A stretch of DNA of 64,000 nucleotides, from NCBI GenBank assembly GCA_035559815.1, contig DATMAT010000008.1, positions 62,001 to 126,000 on the forward strand, read 5' to 3'. Made by a program: the position numbers and the translations under genes. This document shows, piece after piece, positions 46,621-56,588 of this stretch. The DNA is from Thermodesulfobacteriota bacterium (GTDB lineage Bacteria > Desulfobacterota_D > UBA1144 > Nemesobacterales > CSP1-2). How positions within the stretch are numbered: position 1 is the first letter of the stretch; the number at the start of each line of letters is the position of its first letter. Under the pieces are notes generated by a model. That model made no database searches, was not told the origin of the DNA, and was given only the letters and a program-made list of their open reading frames with translations.

Positions 46621-49311
46621 ATGCGTTATTTCATCTTGATAGCGGGTATAATGATGTTCATACATATTCTGGAGGGAAAAGGAATGACCGATGACAGGAC
46701 TAGGTCGGGAGAGGAATTCGCTGACTTTACTCAAAATCATACGGGTGTTACCAAATTTAAGCTCGATAATGGCTTGACCGTGCTTCTCGAAGAAAATCAT
46801 TCGGCGCCAGTCGTCGCGGTGAATGTTTGGGTTAAGGTTGGAAGTGCGTGCGAAGAAGATGGCGAATACGGAATAGCCCACGTGCATGAGCACATGGTTT
46901 TTAAGGGTACGGAGAAGAGGGGCGTAGGGGAGATAGCCCGGATCATCGAGGGCGACGGCGGGGATATCAACGCTTTCACTTCTTTCGACGAAACGGTTTA
47001 CTACGTTGTCATTGCCGGTCGTTTTCTGGATACTGCGCTAGATGTCCTTTCCGATGCTATGGAAAATTCATCGTTTGATGCTGAGGAGCTGCAAAAGGAG
47101 CTTCAGGTGGTGCTCGAAGAAATAAGGCGAGGAGAAGATTCTCCGCAGAGAAATCTTAGTGAAAGGCTTTTCTCCGAGGCCTATACTGCTCACCCCTATA
47201 GAAGGCCGGTTATAGGGAGCAAAGAAAGCGTAAGCGGTTTTACCCGCGAGAAAATAGTCAATTTCTACAAGAAGTGGTATTCGCCGAACAACATGGTTCT
47301 GGTAGTGGTTGGCGACTTCGATACGCGCAAGGTCGTCCCTAAAATTAAGGAGACCTTCGGCACTCTCAAACCACGCACCCTGCCGAACTGTCATATACCT
47401 GAAGAACCTGTCCAAAAGGAAATGAGAGCGGTCGTTTTTGACAAGAAAGTACAGGAGGGTTATTTCTCTCTGGCCTTTCATACTACTGATGCCAGAAACG
47501 ATGATACCCCGGTCCTCGACGTGATTTCGAATATTCTCGGAGGGGGAGACAGTTCCCGGCTTTACCGAAGAGTAAAGGAGGATAAAGGGCTGGTAAGTAA
47601 CATTTATAGTTATTCCTTCACGCCCAAGTATCCGGGACTTTTTGCGGTGGGCGGCACTCTCGACCCGGATAAAGCGAGCAGTGCTTTTTCCGAGATTATA
47701 AAAGAGACCTATCTTTTAAAATACGAGCCGGTCAGTTACGAGGAGCTTTCCCGGGCTAAGGTTAATATAGAAAGCAACTCTATATACACGAAGGAGACGA
47801 TGCAGGGACAGGCGCAGAAGCTTGGCTATTACGAGGTAGAGGCTGGTGATTACAAGTATGAGGATGAATACTTGAAAAAGGTTTCCCTGGTAACTCAAGA
47901 GGATATAATGCGTGTGGCCAGAAAGTATTTCCGGAATTCTAACCTGACCACCGCCTTTTTGCTACCCACCGGCCAGGTGACAATTGAAGAAAAAGAAATA
48001 ATCGACATAGCCAACCGCTCGGCCCAAGCACTCGAGAAGGAACTTAGCCTTTTGTCTATTAAGTCGTCCGGCGATGTGAAAAAGGCGATGCTCGACAACG
48101 GCATAACGGTGCTCATCAAGCAAAATCACTCCGTTCCTCTCTTCGCCGCCCGAGCCGCTTTTTTGGGAGGGGTTAGGTTTGAGGACGAAAAGGATAACGG
48201 TGTGTCTAATTTTCTCTCGGAGATGTTTACCCGTGGTACCAAGAACAGGAGCGCAGAAGATATAGCCAGGGAGATCGAGTCTATTGCCGGAGAAGTAAGC
48301 GGGTTTTCTGGGAGAAACAGCTTCGGAGTGACTGTGGAATCACTGAGCAGAAACTTCGACCAGGCTATAGACATATTTGCAGACGTGATTATGAATCCGT
48401 CTTTTGACCCTGAGGAGATCGAGCGCGCAAGGAGGGACATACTCTCAGCCATAAATCGCCAGGGAGACAACCTCCTAAGGACCACCATAAACCTTTTTCT
48501 CAGCACGCTATACCGAGAGAATCCTTACCGTTTTGATGTTCTCGGAACGAAAGAGACTATTACCAATATGACCAGAGATGATTTGATAAACTTTTACCAA
48601 AAATACGTCCGCCCGGAGAATATGGTTATCTCCGTTGTCGGGAATGTCGATGAAAACCGAGTCTTGAGCATGCTCGAGAGCTATTTCGGAGAAATGGGAA
48701 AAGGGCGTTTTTCTCCTCCCCAAGTTCAGCCGGAGTCACCGCCCAGTCGGATTAGGACCGCCGAGGTTGAACAGAAAGACAAAGCGCAGACCCATATCAT
48801 CCTCGGCTTTCTTGCCCCGACGCTCAAAGACCCGGACCAGTATCCATTCGAGGTTTTGAATGCCATTCTCTCTGGTCAGGGGGGTAGGCTCTTCCTAGAA
48901 CTCAGGGATAAAAGAAGCCTTGCCTATACTGTTACATCGTTTTTTACTCCCGGGCTCGAGCCGGGCTTTTTCGGCGTCTACATAGGATGCGCCCCGGAGA
49001 AACAGGAGGAGGCCATTCAGGGAATAAAAGAACAACTTGCACTGGTGCTGGAAAAGGGTGTAACAGATGAGGAATTAAAGCGTGCCCAGAATTACCTGGT
49101 AGGAAATTTTGAGATAGGACTACAGCAGAACTCCGCCCAGGCTGCAAAGATCGCCTTTGATGAGCTTTATGGCTTAGGTTGGGACGAGTACAAGCGCTAC
49201 CCGGAGGAGATTTACTCGGTAACTAAGGACGACATTCAAAGGGTTGCCCGAAAATACATCCACCTCGACAAATATACACTGGCCATAGTAAAGCCGGAGG
49301 GGAGTAGTTAG
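46621..49311 (+). CDS. M16-family metallopeptidase, tandem active/inactive fusion
   Basis: 896 residues made of two M16 units. The first has the inverted zinc motif HVHEH (H87, E90, H91) with the distal acidic ligand in LQVVLEEIRRGEDSP. The second unit has NFLSEMFTRGT at the same place, so it lacks zinc ligands and probably only shapes the chamber. A hydrophobic N-terminus (FILIAGIMMFIHIL) suggests export to the periplasm. AAGGAGG precedes the ATG. Such proteins degrade peptides. Fusion of the active and inactive halves is common; in other species they are separate genes. Confidence 0.93.
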   Translation: MRYFILIAGIMMFIHILEGKGMTDDRTRSGEEFADFTQNHTGVTKFKLDNGLTVLLEENHSAPVVAVNVWVKVGSACEEDGEYGIAHVHEHMVFKGTEKRGVGEIARIIEGDGGDINAFTSFDETVYYVVIAGRFLDTALDVLSDAMENSSFDAEELQKELQVVLEEIRRGEDSPQRNLSERLFSEAYTAHPYRRPVIGSKESVSGFTREKIVNFYKKWYSPNNMVLVVVGDFDTRKVVPKIKETFGTLKPRTLPNCHIPEEPVQKEMRAVVFDKKVQEGYFSLAFHTTDARNDDTPVLDVISNILGGGDSSRLYRRVKEDKGLVSNIYSYSFTPKYPGLFAVGGTLDPDKASSAFSEIIKETYLLKYEPVSYEELSRAKVNIESNSIYTKETMQGQAQKLGYYEVEAGDYKYEDEYLKKVSLVTQEDIMRVARKYFRNSNLTTAFLLPTGQVTIEEKEIIDIANRSAQALEKELSLLSIKSSGDVKKAMLDNGITVLIKQNHSVPLFAARAAFLGGVRFEDEKDNGVSNFLSEMFTRGTKNRSAEDIAREIESIAGEVSGFSGRNSFGVTVESLSRNFDQAIDIFADVIMNPSFDPEEIERARRDILSAINRQGDNLLRTTINLFLSTLYRENPYRFDVLGTKETITNMTRDDLINFYQKYVRPENMVISVVGNVDENRVLSMLESYFGEMGKGRFSPPQVQPESPPSRIRTAEVEQKDKAQTHIILGFLAPTLKDPDQYPFEVLNAILSGQGGRLFLELRDKRSLAYTVTSFFTPGLEPGFFGVYIGCAPEKQEEAIQGIKEQLALVLEKGVTDEELKRAQNYLVGNFEIGLQQNSAQAAKIAFDELYGLGWDEYKRYPEEIYSVTKDDIQRVARKYIHLDKYTLAIVKPEGSS

Positions 49312-49754
49312 AAGATCATTTTTTGATATAGGAATGCACAAGTACGTTCCTTCACAACTCGTATCTCCATTTATTCAATCTCAGAAGAGAGTTTTTAGTA
49401 TTTGGTGTTTAGTTTTGGGGGAAAACCGTCCCCTCGCTATTATCGGCTTCTAAATCTGAGTCTACAATAAGGAAGACGCTTTTCTAAATACTAATTGCTA
49501 AACACTAGCCTTGCCCCGTCTCAATTTCCGTTCCAGGCAGTCACGAGATACAGGAAGGCTTCGAAAATCTTGCCTTCCTTGATATGGGCAAAGGAATGTT
49601 GATTTTGGGAATAGCGCATTTATAATAAAATTCTCCCGGTAAGTGATGGAAAGCTTTGACTTTCTGAAACTTATTTGCGTAAATTCGTGTTTGCTTAGAG
49701 AGATGGCTTAAGATTATCTCACTGGGTGAATTAGTGGCTAAATTAGCTTATGGC
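49312..49754. other. 443-bp spacer before the tRNA pair
   Basis: No gene is visible. It contains small repeat relics: TTTTTAGTATTTGGTGTTTAG (49395-49415), whose inverse-type partner is TCTAAATACTAATTGCTAAAC (49482-49502), and GTAAATTCGTGTTTGCTTAG (49679-49698), similar to the unit at 50121-50146. The promoter for the tRNA genes should lie near its end but no clear boxes were found. Confidence 0.5.
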
Positions 49755-49828
49755 GGGCTGCTAGCTCAGTTTGGTAGAGCAGGTGACTCTTAATCACCGG
49801 GTCGGGGGTTCGAATCCCTCGCAGCCCA
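49755..49828 (+). tRNA. tRNA-Lys (anticodon CTT)
   Basis: Acceptor stem GGGCTGC/GCAGCCC, D arm GCTCAGTTTGGTAGAGC, anticodon stem GGTGA/TCACC with loop CTCTTAA, and T arm GGGGGTTCGAATCCCTC. The 3-prime CCA is not encoded. tRNA-Leu follows 65 bases later. Confidence 0.96.
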
Positions 49829-49893
49829 CTCTGGGATAAATACAAAGTGGTTTAATGTAGGTCACTTGAGATAGTGGGTTTGACCTGCTGTTA

Positions 49894-49976
49894 GCGGAAG
49901 TGGCGGAACTGGCAGACGCGCTGGACTTAGGATCCAGTGGGCAAAACCCGTGGGGGTTCAACTCCCCCCTTCCGCA
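49894..49976 (+). tRNA. tRNA-Leu (anticodon TAG)
   Basis: Class II tRNA with acceptor stem GCGGAAG/CTTCCGC, anticodon stem CTGGA/TCCAG with loop CTTAGGA, a long variable arm (GTGGGCAAAACCCGT) and T arm GGGGGTTCAACTCCCCC. CCA not encoded. Confidence 0.95.
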
Positions 49977-49993
49977 TGAAGATAAGCATAAGT

Positions 49994-50022
49994 CAACCAC
50001 GAAGACACCACGGCACAAAGGA
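49994..50022. repeat. Fragment of the 135-bp dispersed repeat
   Basis: TCAACCACGAAGACACCACG and GCACAAAGG resemble the terminal arm of the elements at 3111-3243 and 25259-25395; only this end is present. Confidence 0.5.
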
Positions 50023-50044
50023 TGAGTAGAATTAGTGGTACGAC

Positions 50045-50146
50045 GCAAGATACAGGATGCATGTAAAAACTTTCATGTATCGTGAATCATGCACCGTGTA
50101 TCATGTATCATCTTATTGGTGTAAATCCGTGTTCATTAGTGGCTAA
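50045..50146. repeat. Heptanucleotide array, site 5, inverted halves, plus GTAAATCCGTG unit
   Basis: GCAAGATACAGGATGCATG is followed by an inverted run (CATGTAT, CGTGAATCATG, CACCGTGTATCATGTATCATC), then TTGGTGTAAATCCGTGTTCA with TTAGTGGCTAA. It lies between tRNA-Leu and tig. Confidence 0.75.
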
Positions 50147-50174
50147 ACAAACTCAAAAAAGGGGCATTATTTCC

Positions 50175-51461
50175 ATGAGAGTTGATGTTGAATCTATAAG
50201 CAGTGTAGAGAGAAAGCTAGAGGTGTTTATTCCGGCGGAACAGGTGAAGGAGAAAATAGAGGCGGTTATAAAGGAGCTTCAAAAGAACGCTAAAGTCAAG
50301 GGGTTTCGCCCGGGTAAGATTCCCCGAAGTGTAATCGAATCCATGTACCGAGAGGATATACTGAAGGAAGTATCTTCGAGACTGGTATCTGAATCATTCG
50401 AAAATGCGCTAAACGAGGTATCGGTAATCCCTGTTTCCAGGCCGAATATCACACCGGACAAGGTTGAATCAGGCAGGGATTTTCATTATACGGCTGCCTT
50501 TGAAGTGATCCCGGACTTCGAGGTAACGGACTACACCGGGATAGAATTAAAGAGGGAAAAGCACGAGGTGAAAGAAGAGGACGTTGAGCGGGCACTTAAT
50601 CAGTTGAGGGAGCGGGAGGCGGAGGCAAAGCCGCTGGAAGAGGATCGAGAGGTAAGAAAGGGGGATTATGTCATAGTTGATTATGAGGGTTCGCTCGATG
50701 GGAAGCCGGTTAAGGATTTGAAGAGGACGGATGTCCAGTTTCTGGTCGGCGAGGAAAAGCTTATAGCCGAGTTCGAGGATAAACTGCTAGGGATGGGAAA
50801 GGGAGAGGAAAAGGAGTTTGAGGTCCGTTATCCGGAAGATTTTGCCATGAAGGAAGTCGCCGGGAAAACAGTAAAATTCACTCTAAAGGTAAAAGATATA
50901 CTCCAGAGAATCTTACCGGGATTAGACGACGAGTTCGCAAAGGATTTGGGTCAGGAAAATTTTGAAGGGTTAAAAAACAAGATCAGAGAGGACATAGCGA
51001 AGAAATTAGAAGAACAATCTCAGAAGAGGCTTAAGGAAGAAATCGTCAAGTTTCTTCTTGAGAAAAACACTTTTGATGTCCCGTCAAGCTTGGTTGAAGA
51101 TGAGTTGATTCGTATTAAACGCGAGTTCTTGCATAACCTCCAGAGGCATGGGCTGGATATTCCACATTTGGACCAGGACTGGGAGGACCGGTTTAGAGAA
51201 AGGGCATTACGCAACGTCAGGATTTCTATTATCTTTAGTGCAATTGCCAAGAAAGAGGGAATTAGAGTTGGTGAAGAGGAGTTGAACAACAAGCTTCGGG
51301 AAATCGCCAAATCCTATGAAGTTCCTGTTGAGAAGGTTAAGGAAGTTTGCCAGAATAATAACATGATCCCCAGTCTGGAAGCGCAGTTGATAGAGGAGAA
51401 GGTATTCGACTTCCTGCTAGAAAAATCTAATATTGAAGAGGTACAAGGAGACCAAAATTAA
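50175..51461 (+). CDS. tig: Trigger factor
   Basis: Ribosome-bound chaperone and peptidyl-prolyl isomerase. 428 residues from ATG 50175; the frame is open further upstream but through repeat sequence. N-terminal ribosome-binding domain with the signature VKGFRPGKIPRSVIE, then an FKBP-type PPIase domain (GDYVIVDYEGSLDGKPV, GMGKGEEKEFEVRYPEDF, VKFTLKVKDI), then the helical C-terminal chaperone arms. It stands directly before clpP-clpX-lon, the common tig-clp order. Confidence 0.96.
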   Translation: MRVDVESISSVERKLEVFIPAEQVKEKIEAVIKELQKNAKVKGFRPGKIPRSVIESMYREDILKEVSSRLVSESFENALNEVSVIPVSRPNITPDKVESGRDFHYTAAFEVIPDFEVTDYTGIELKREKHEVKEEDVERALNQLREREAEAKPLEEDREVRKGDYVIVDYEGSLDGKPVKDLKRTDVQFLVGEEKLIAEFEDKLLGMGKGEEKEFEVRYPEDFAMKEVAGKTVKFTLKVKDILQRILPGLDDEFAKDLGQENFEGLKNKIREDIAKKLEEQSQKRLKEEIVKFLLEKNTFDVPSSLVEDELIRIKREFLHNLQRHGLDIPHLDQDWEDRFRERALRNVRISIIFSAIAKKEGIRVGEEELNNKLREIAKSYEVPVEKVKEVCQNNNMIPSLEAQLIEEKVFDFLLEKSNIEEVQGDQN

Positions 51462-51462
51462 A

Positions 51463-51491
51463 TTGACAAGAAAATCTATAATCAGTATACT
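51463..51491 (+). promoter_or_regulatory. Sigma-70-type promoter of clpP
   Basis: TTGACA (51463-51468), 17-bp spacer, TATACT (51486-51491), immediately after the tig stop. The predicted transcription start (around 51498) leaves only about five bases before the clpP ATG at 51503, and no Shine-Dalgarno is present. Confidence 0.75.
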
Positions 51492-51502
51492 AGAACTACG
51501 AA

Positions 51503-52102
51503 ATGACCAGTTACGTGCCCATTGTGATCGAGCAGACAAGCCGGGGAGAGAGGGCATATGATATATTTTCCCGTCTTCTAAAAGATAGAATCGTTTTTAT
51601 TGGTTCTCCTATAACCGATGCGGTTGCGGATGTGGTAATTGCCCAACTGCTTTTCCTGGAATCCGAGAATCCAGAAAAAGATGTCTATGTATATGTTAAT
51701 TCACCAGGCGGCCATGTCACTGCCGGCTTGGCGATTTACGATACAATGCAATATATAAAACCGGACGTCGCCACGATGTGTATCGGACAGGCGGCCAGCA
51801 TGGGAGCGGTGCTTCTGGCTGCGGGTACTAAGGGTAAAAGATATGCTCTTCCTCACGCCCGAATAATGCTTCATCAGGTGTTGGGCGGGTTTGAAGGACA
51901 GGCTACTGATGTGGAAATTCATGCGAAGGAGATCTTAAGAGTACGCGAGGAGTTAAATCGAATTCTGGCTAAGCATACTGGCCAGCCAATTGATAGAATC
52001 GCAAGAGATACGGAGAGGGATTTCTTCCTCAACGCTAAAGACGCTTCGGAGTACGGAATTGTTGATGCTATAATTACTAGAAGGGAGGAAACGGTAAAGT
52101 GA
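51503..52102 (+). CDS. clpP: ATP-dependent Clp protease proteolytic subunit
   Basis: Serine protease of 199 residues that forms the ClpXP chamber. The catalytic triad is S99 ([11 protein letters not shown]), H124 (IMLHQVLGG) and D173 (TERDFFL). The N-terminus [23 protein letters not shown] is typical, with little or no propeptide. Its stop overlaps the clpX start (GTGA). It has its own consensus promoter just upstream, so it can be expressed apart from tig. Confidence 0.97.
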   Translation: MTSYVPIVIEQTSRGERAYDIFSRLLKDRIVFIGSPITDAVADVVIAQLLFLESENPEKDVYVYVNSPGGHVTAGLAIYDTMQYIKPDVATMCIGQAASMGAVLLAAGTKGKRYALPHARIMLHQVLGGFEGQATDVEIHAKEILRVREELNRILAKHTGQPIDRIARDTERDFFLNAKDASEYGIVDAIITRREETVK

Positions 52103-53379
52103 CCACAAGGCGTGAAGGAAAAGACGGAAAGCTATACTGTTCATTCTGCGGCAAGAGCCAGAAAGAAGTTAGAAAACTGATTGCCGGCCCAACTGTTTAT
52201 ATTTGCAACGAGTGCATAGAGTTATGCAACGAGATCATAGCTGATGAAGAAGCGAAAGAGGGGCATCTCCGGAAGCGCTATTCGACCCTGCCTACTCCTT
52301 CAAATATCAAATTATTTTTGGATGAGTATGTGATTGGACAAGAAAGAGCCAAAAAGATATTGGCGGTAGCCGTTTACAACCACTATAAAAGGGTAGAGCT
52401 TGGCGCTTTTAGCAATGGCAAGAGAAATAATGATGTTGATATACAGAAAAGTAACATACTTTTGATCGGCCCCACTGGATGCGGAAAGACGTTGCTGGCT
52501 CAAACCTTGGCTAAATTTCTGGATGTGCCATTCACAATCGTTGATGCAACTTGCTACACCGAAGCTGGTTATGTAGGCGAAGACGTAGAAAACATGATTG
52601 TTAGCCTTCTTCAGGCTGCAGATTATGACCTTGAAAGAGCATCTAAAGGTATTATATATATAGATGAAGTAGATAAGTTGGCCCGTAAATCGGGCGACAG
52701 TCCGTCAATAACCAGGGATGTTTCGGGCGAGGGTGTTCAACAGGCGCTATTGAAGGTTATAGAGGGTACGAAAGCTAATGTACCACCCAAGGGTGGCAGA
52801 AAACATCCTCAGCAGGATTTCATCCAGGTCGATACTACTAATATATTGTTTATATGTGGTGGCGCTTTTTGCGGACTTGAGGACATCATAAGGCATAGAA
52901 TCGGAGAAAAGTCTATCGGATTCGAGGTTAATATAAGAAAAAATGAGGAAAAAGACTTGGGGTTGACACTTAAAGAGGTTCAGCCGGAAGACCTGATAAA
53001 ATTTGGCCTTATTCCAGAATTTGTCGGAAGAATCCCAGTTATTGCCACTCTGGATGAGCTCGACGAAAAGGCATTTATTGAGATCCTTACGAAGCCCAAA
53101 AACGCAATCATTAAGCAGTTCCAGAAACTGATGGAACTAGAAGGAGTTGAGCTCGAGTTTACCGAGGAAGCACTCCGGGTTATTGCAAATGAGGCTATTA
53201 AGAGGAAGACCGGTGCACGCGGGCTTCGGGCAATAATAGAGTCCACTATGCTTGATATAGCCTATGAAGTTCCGTCAATAAATGGCCTTAGACGGTGCAT
53301 AATAACCGAGGAAGTAATAAAAGGCACGGGTAATCCCCTTTTCTTCTATGAGGAAGAAAGGCGATTGGGCTCTGGATAA
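52099..53379 (+). CDS. clpX: ATP-dependent Clp protease ATP-binding subunit ClpX
   Basis: AAA+ unfoldase of 426 residues. N-terminal zinc domain ligands C14, C17, C36, C39 (CSFCG, ICNEC), Walker A GPTGCGKT (124-131), [10 protein letters not shown] pore-loop region, [13 protein letters not shown] Walker B, the sensor region [10 protein letters not shown] and the IGF-type loop for ClpP docking (around [13 protein letters not shown]). Start is a GTG that overlaps the clpP stop by four bases, with GGGAGG upstream. Confidence 0.97.
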   Translation: MTTRREGKDGKLYCSFCGKSQKEVRKLIAGPTVYICNECIELCNEIIADEEAKEGHLRKRYSTLPTPSNIKLFLDEYVIGQERAKKILAVAVYNHYKRVELGAFSNGKRNNDVDIQKSNILLIGPTGCGKTLLAQTLAKFLDVPFTIVDATCYTEAGYVGEDVENMIVSLLQAADYDLERASKGIIYIDEVDKLARKSGDSPSITRDVSGEGVQQALLKVIEGTKANVPPKGGRKHPQQDFIQVDTTNILFICGGAFCGLEDIIRHRIGEKSIGFEVNIRKNEEKDLGLTLKEVQPEDLIKFGLIPEFVGRIPVIATLDELDEKAFIEILTKPKNAIIKQFQKLMELEGVELEFTEEALRVIANEAIKRKTGARGLRAIIESTMLDIAYEVPSINGLRRCIITEEVIKGTGNPLFFYEEERRLGSG

Positions 53380-53398
53380 CGGTTTTAAGGAGACGACA

Positions 53399-55834
53399 AT
53401 GCCAATGTTTTTCAAATTTGATGAGGAAAGAAAACAAGATATGACAGTCATACCCCTTCTACCATTAAGGGATGTGGTGATTTTCCCCTATATGGTTGCA
53501 CCATTATTTGTAGGTCGGGAGAAGTCAATTCGTGCGCTCGAAGAGGCTATGAGGAAGGATAAGGAGATACTGTTAGCCGCGCAAAAAGATGCTAAAACCA
53601 ACGACCCAAACGAGGAGGATATATATAAAATTGGGACAATAGGTACGATAGTTCAGATGCTCAGACTTCCTGACGGTACGGTGAAGGTGTTGGTAGAGGG
53701 TAAGAGAAGGGCACGCATCATTAGATATGTTCCCAGTCCCAGTTTTTTCTTGGTGGAGGCTGAACGCATAGCGGAAGATGATAATATCGGGGTTGAGACC
53801 GAGGCACTTATTCGCACCCTAATAACTGCTTTCGAGAACTACGTTAAGTTAAACAAAAAAATCCCGTCCGAGGTACTGGTTACTGTTTCTTCAATCGAGG
53901 AACCGAGCCGACTTGCTGATACAATTTCTTCACACCTTGGTTTTAAACTTCAGGATAAACAAGAGATTCTGGAGACGATTAATCCGGCTCAACGATTGGA
54001 AAAAATATATGAGAAAATTCAAGCGGAAGTCGAGATTCTCCAGATAGAAAAGCGTATCAGAACCAGGGTCAAGAAGCAGATGGAAAAAGCCCAGAAAGAA
54101 TATTACCTCACTGAACAGATGAGGGCTATTCAAAAGGAACTAGGAGAAAAAGACGACCTAAAATCTGAGATTCAGGAGTTTGAGGAGCGGCTTAAACAAA
54201 AGTCCCTTCCCGAAGAAGTCGAACAAAAGGTCAGGCGCGAACTCAAAAAGTTAAAAATGATGTCCCCGATGTCAGCCGAAGCGACCGTGGTCAGGAACTA
54301 CATAGATTGGCTTCTTTCTATACCTTGGTCTAGTGAAAGTACTGATGACCGGCTTGATATCGATGAAGCAACCAAAATACTGGATGAAGATCACTATGGT
54401 CTAGAGAAACCAAAGGAAAGGATAATAGAGTATCTAGCAGTTCGGGCGCTCACCAAGAAGATCAAGGGGCCGATACTTTGCTTTGTCGGACCTCCCGGGG
54501 TGGGAAAAACTTCGCTGGCAAAATCTATAGCTCGGGCTATGGGCAGGAAGTTTGTGAGAGTTTCGCTTGGTGGAGTAAGAGATGAAGCGGAGATAAGAGG
54601 ACATCGCCGCACGTACATTGGTGCCCTTCCCGGAAAGATCATACAAGGTATGAGAAAGGCAGGGAGTGTAAATCCGGTTTTCCTGCTCGATGAAATTGAT
54701 AAACTGGGCATGGATTTTAGAGGAGACCCAGCATCAGCTCTTCTCGAAGCCCTGGACCCCGAACAGAATAAAGCATTTAATGATCACTACATAGAGGTCG
54801 ATTACGATCTTTCTAATGTTCTTTTTATAACCACTGCCAATGTCCTTCACACTATACCTTGGGCCCTCCAAGATAGGATGGAAATTATTCGTATTCCCGG
54901 TTATACCGAAGATGAAAAGCTCCAAATTGCCAAGAAATTCTTGGTTCCCAAGCAGCTCGAAGCCCATGGGCTCAAGCATGAGAACTTCAAGCTCTCAGAC
55001 AGCGGTATTCTGGATGTGATAAGACGTTATACCCGTGAATCCGGCGTAAGAACCCTGGAGCGGGAGCTTTCGACGATTTGCCGGAAAGTGGCTAAAGAGG
55101 TCGTGAAACACGGCCCTGATCATGTAGTGAAAATTAATTCGAGTTCCGTACCCAAATATCTAGGGATCCCGAAGTTCCGGTTTGGGGAGATCGAGGAGAA
55201 AGACCAAATTGGAATTTCTACAGGCCTTGCTTGGACAGAGGTTGGGGGGGAGCTTCTAACAATCGAGGTTTCGATCGTGCCGGGTAAGGGAACGTTCACC
55301 GTCACCGGTAAGCTTGGTGAGGTGATGCAGGAGTCCGCTCAGGCAGCAATGAGCTATGTCAGGTCAAGAGCAGAAAAGCTGGGGCTGGAGCGTTCGTTCT
55401 ATCAAAAGGTAGATATACACATACACGTCCCAGAAGGGGCTACTCCAAAAGACGGGCCATCGGCAGGCATTGCCATTGCTACAGCTATTGTTTCTGCTTT
55501 GGTCAAGAAACCAATAGGACACGACGTAGCGATGACCGGAGAAATTACACTCCGTGGAAGGGTACTACCAATTGGTGGACTGAAGGAAAAGATACTCGCC
55601 GCCCATCGTGGCAGGGTTAAAAAGGTAATTATTCCCAAGGAGAACGAAAAAGACCTAAAGGACATCCCAACGAATATACTGAAAGACATTGATTTAAAGT
55701 TAGTAGAGCACATGGATGAGGTCTTAAGGGAAGCTATTGTTTCAGATACACCCATTCTACAACAGGATATAGTGGTTCCTCCGTCCTCTCTTCCCATCGG
55801 TGAGGAGATTGGAGCTAACGTAAATCTTTCTTAA
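53399..55834 (+). CDS. lon: Lon protease (ATP-dependent serine protease La)
   Basis: 811 residues from ATG 53399, which has AAGGAG at good spacing; an earlier in-frame start inside clpX is unlikely. LON substrate-binding domain ([20 protein letters not shown]), coiled-coil linker, AAA+ domain with Walker A GPPGVGKT and [13 protein letters not shown], and C-terminal protease domain with S688 ([10 protein letters not shown]) and K731 by the usual 43-residue spacing ([11 protein letters not shown]). Third of clpP-clpX-lon; a terminator follows. Confidence 0.97.
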   Translation: MPMFFKFDEERKQDMTVIPLLPLRDVVIFPYMVAPLFVGREKSIRALEEAMRKDKEILLAAQKDAKTNDPNEEDIYKIGTIGTIVQMLRLPDGTVKVLVEGKRRARIIRYVPSPSFFLVEAERIAEDDNIGVETEALIRTLITAFENYVKLNKKIPSEVLVTVSSIEEPSRLADTISSHLGFKLQDKQEILETINPAQRLEKIYEKIQAEVEILQIEKRIRTRVKKQMEKAQKEYYLTEQMRAIQKELGEKDDLKSEIQEFEERLKQKSLPEEVEQKVRRELKKLKMMSPMSAEATVVRNYIDWLLSIPWSSESTDDRLDIDEATKILDEDHYGLEKPKERIIEYLAVRALTKKIKGPILCFVGPPGVGKTSLAKSIARAMGRKFVRVSLGGVRDEAEIRGHRRTYIGALPGKIIQGMRKAGSVNPVFLLDEIDKLGMDFRGDPASALLEALDPEQNKAFNDHYIEVDYDLSNVLFITTANVLHTIPWALQDRMEIIRIPGYTEDEKLQIAKKFLVPKQLEAHGLKHENFKLSDSGILDVIRRYTRESGVRTLERELSTICRKVAKEVVKHGPDHVVKINSSSVPKYLGIPKFRFGEIEEKDQIGISTGLAWTEVGGELLTIEVSIVPGKGTFTVTGKLGEVMQESAQAAMSYVRSRAEKLGLERSFYQKVDIHIHVPEGATPKDGPSAGIAIATAIVSALVKKPIGHDVAMTGEITLRGRVLPIGGLKEKILAAHRGRVKKVIIPKENEKDLKDIPTNILKDIDLKLVEHMDEVLREAIVSDTPILQQDIVVPPSSLPIGEEIGANVNLS

Positions 55835-55856
55835 AACTGATTCAGTAAACGTTTTG

Positions 55857-55898
55857 AAAGGGAAAGGGCTTAAAACAGAACACACCTTTCCCTTTTTT
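55857..55898 (+). terminator. Rho-independent terminator after lon
   Basis: Stem AAAGGGAAAGG (55857-55867) pairs with CCTTTCCCTTT (55885-55895), and the 3-prime arm runs into a T tract. It closes the clpP-clpX-lon unit. Confidence 0.85.
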
Positions 55899-56011
55899 AT
55901 TAATTAAGATTTTCCTCCCCTGAATATATATAGACAAAGTAATCAATTTCAGTTATAAATTAAGCCTGTTAAATTTATTGCATGATCTTTTAAATCAGGA
56001 TTTTTAATCCC

Positions 56012-56086
56012 GGGCGGTTAGCTCAGCGGGAGAGCGCTTGCCTTACAAGCAAGAGGTCACTGGTTCAAACCCGGTACCGCCCACCA
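56012..56086 (+). tRNA. tRNA-Val (anticodon TAC)
   Basis: Acceptor stem GGGCGGT/ACCGCCC, D arm GCTCAGCGGGAGAGC, anticodon stem CTTGC/GCAAG with loop CTTACAA, T arm with GGTTCAAACC. CCA is encoded, unlike in the Lys and Leu genes. Confidence 0.96.
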
Positions 56087-56167
56087 CATTAATTTTGGAT
56101 TTTAGATTTCGAAATTAAAAGCTTTATTAAACTGCATTCTGTAATCGCAAATCCGCAATCCAATCGT

Positions 56168-56245
56168 GGGGCCGTAGTTCAGCCTGGTTAGAACGCTGGC
56201 CTGTCAAGCCAGAGGTCGCGGGTTCAAGTCCCGTCGGCCCCGCCA
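56168..56245 (+). tRNA. tRNA-Asp (anticodon GTC)
   Basis: Acceptor stem GGGGCCG/CGGCCCC, D arm GTTCAGCCTGGTTAGAAC, anticodon stem CTGGC/GCCAG with loop CTGTCAA, T arm CGGGTTCAAGTCCCG. CCA encoded. Confidence 0.96.
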
Positions 56246-56470
56246 GTTATGCATGTTATAGTTAGTTGCGCACCGAATAAAAAATTAAGGTGAAAATTGC
56301 AGTATTTGTTTTTTTGCCTCCTGATGACTCTTGGTATCTCACTTTCGTGGCCGGAAGTCGGCATTCCCCCTGGCTCGTAAGCATGGCATTAGGTACTTAT
56401 AAGCCCACAAATTAGATAGTTTTTGAAGTTTCCATTTTTTGTCTACTAATTCATATCCCTCATTCTTCAC

Positions 56471-56487
56471 CTGACAAAATTTGTTAG
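56471..56487. promoter_or_regulatory. Distal palindrome upstream of the sigma-54 promoter
   Basis: CTGACAAAATTTGTTAG, a 17-bp dyad with one mismatched pair, about 60-80 bp upstream of the -24 element. This is a normal place for an enhancer-binding activator site; its identity is inferred. Confidence 0.4.
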
Positions 56488-56518
56488 AAATCACATTGAA
56501 AAATTTAAAAAGCCTAGC

Positions 56519-56538
56519 GATTGTAAGAAGTTACAATC
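56519..56538. promoter_or_regulatory. Proximal perfect palindrome next to the sigma-54 promoter
   Basis: GATTGTAA-GAAG-TTACAATC: perfect 8-bp arms, ten bases upstream of the -24 box. Its position suggests a repressor or activator site controlling the downstream signalling operon, possibly with the weaker dyad at 56471-56487. Confidence 0.5.
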
Positions 56539-56548
56539 TAAATTTCTT

Positions 56549-56564
56549 TGGCATAGTTATTGCA
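56549..56564 (+). promoter_or_regulatory. Sigma-54 (-24/-12) promoter of the signalling operon
   Basis: TGGCATAGTTATTGCA: GG at 56550-56551 and GC at 56562-56563 with exactly ten bases between, matching TGGCAC-N5-TTGCA in all strongly conserved positions. It sits 25 bases before the start codon at 56589. Sigma-54 promoters need an ATP-hydrolysing enhancer-binding protein, which is not encoded in the visible part. Confidence 0.75.
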
Positions 56565-56588
56565 CCTTAGTAGGTAGGTGATTTTCTA

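Larger units (their letters stand above)
56246..56588. other. 343-bp regulatory spacer after tRNA-Asp
   Basis: Apart from the two palindromes and the sigma-54 promoter listed separately, nothing coding is visible. The stretch is AT-rich, as expected of a regulatory region. Confidence 0.5.

Noticed and set aside
50082-50174. 31-codon upstream extension of trigger factor
   Set aside because: These codons fall in the heptanucleotide and GTAAATCCGTG repeats, while the family begins at the internal ATG MRVDVES.
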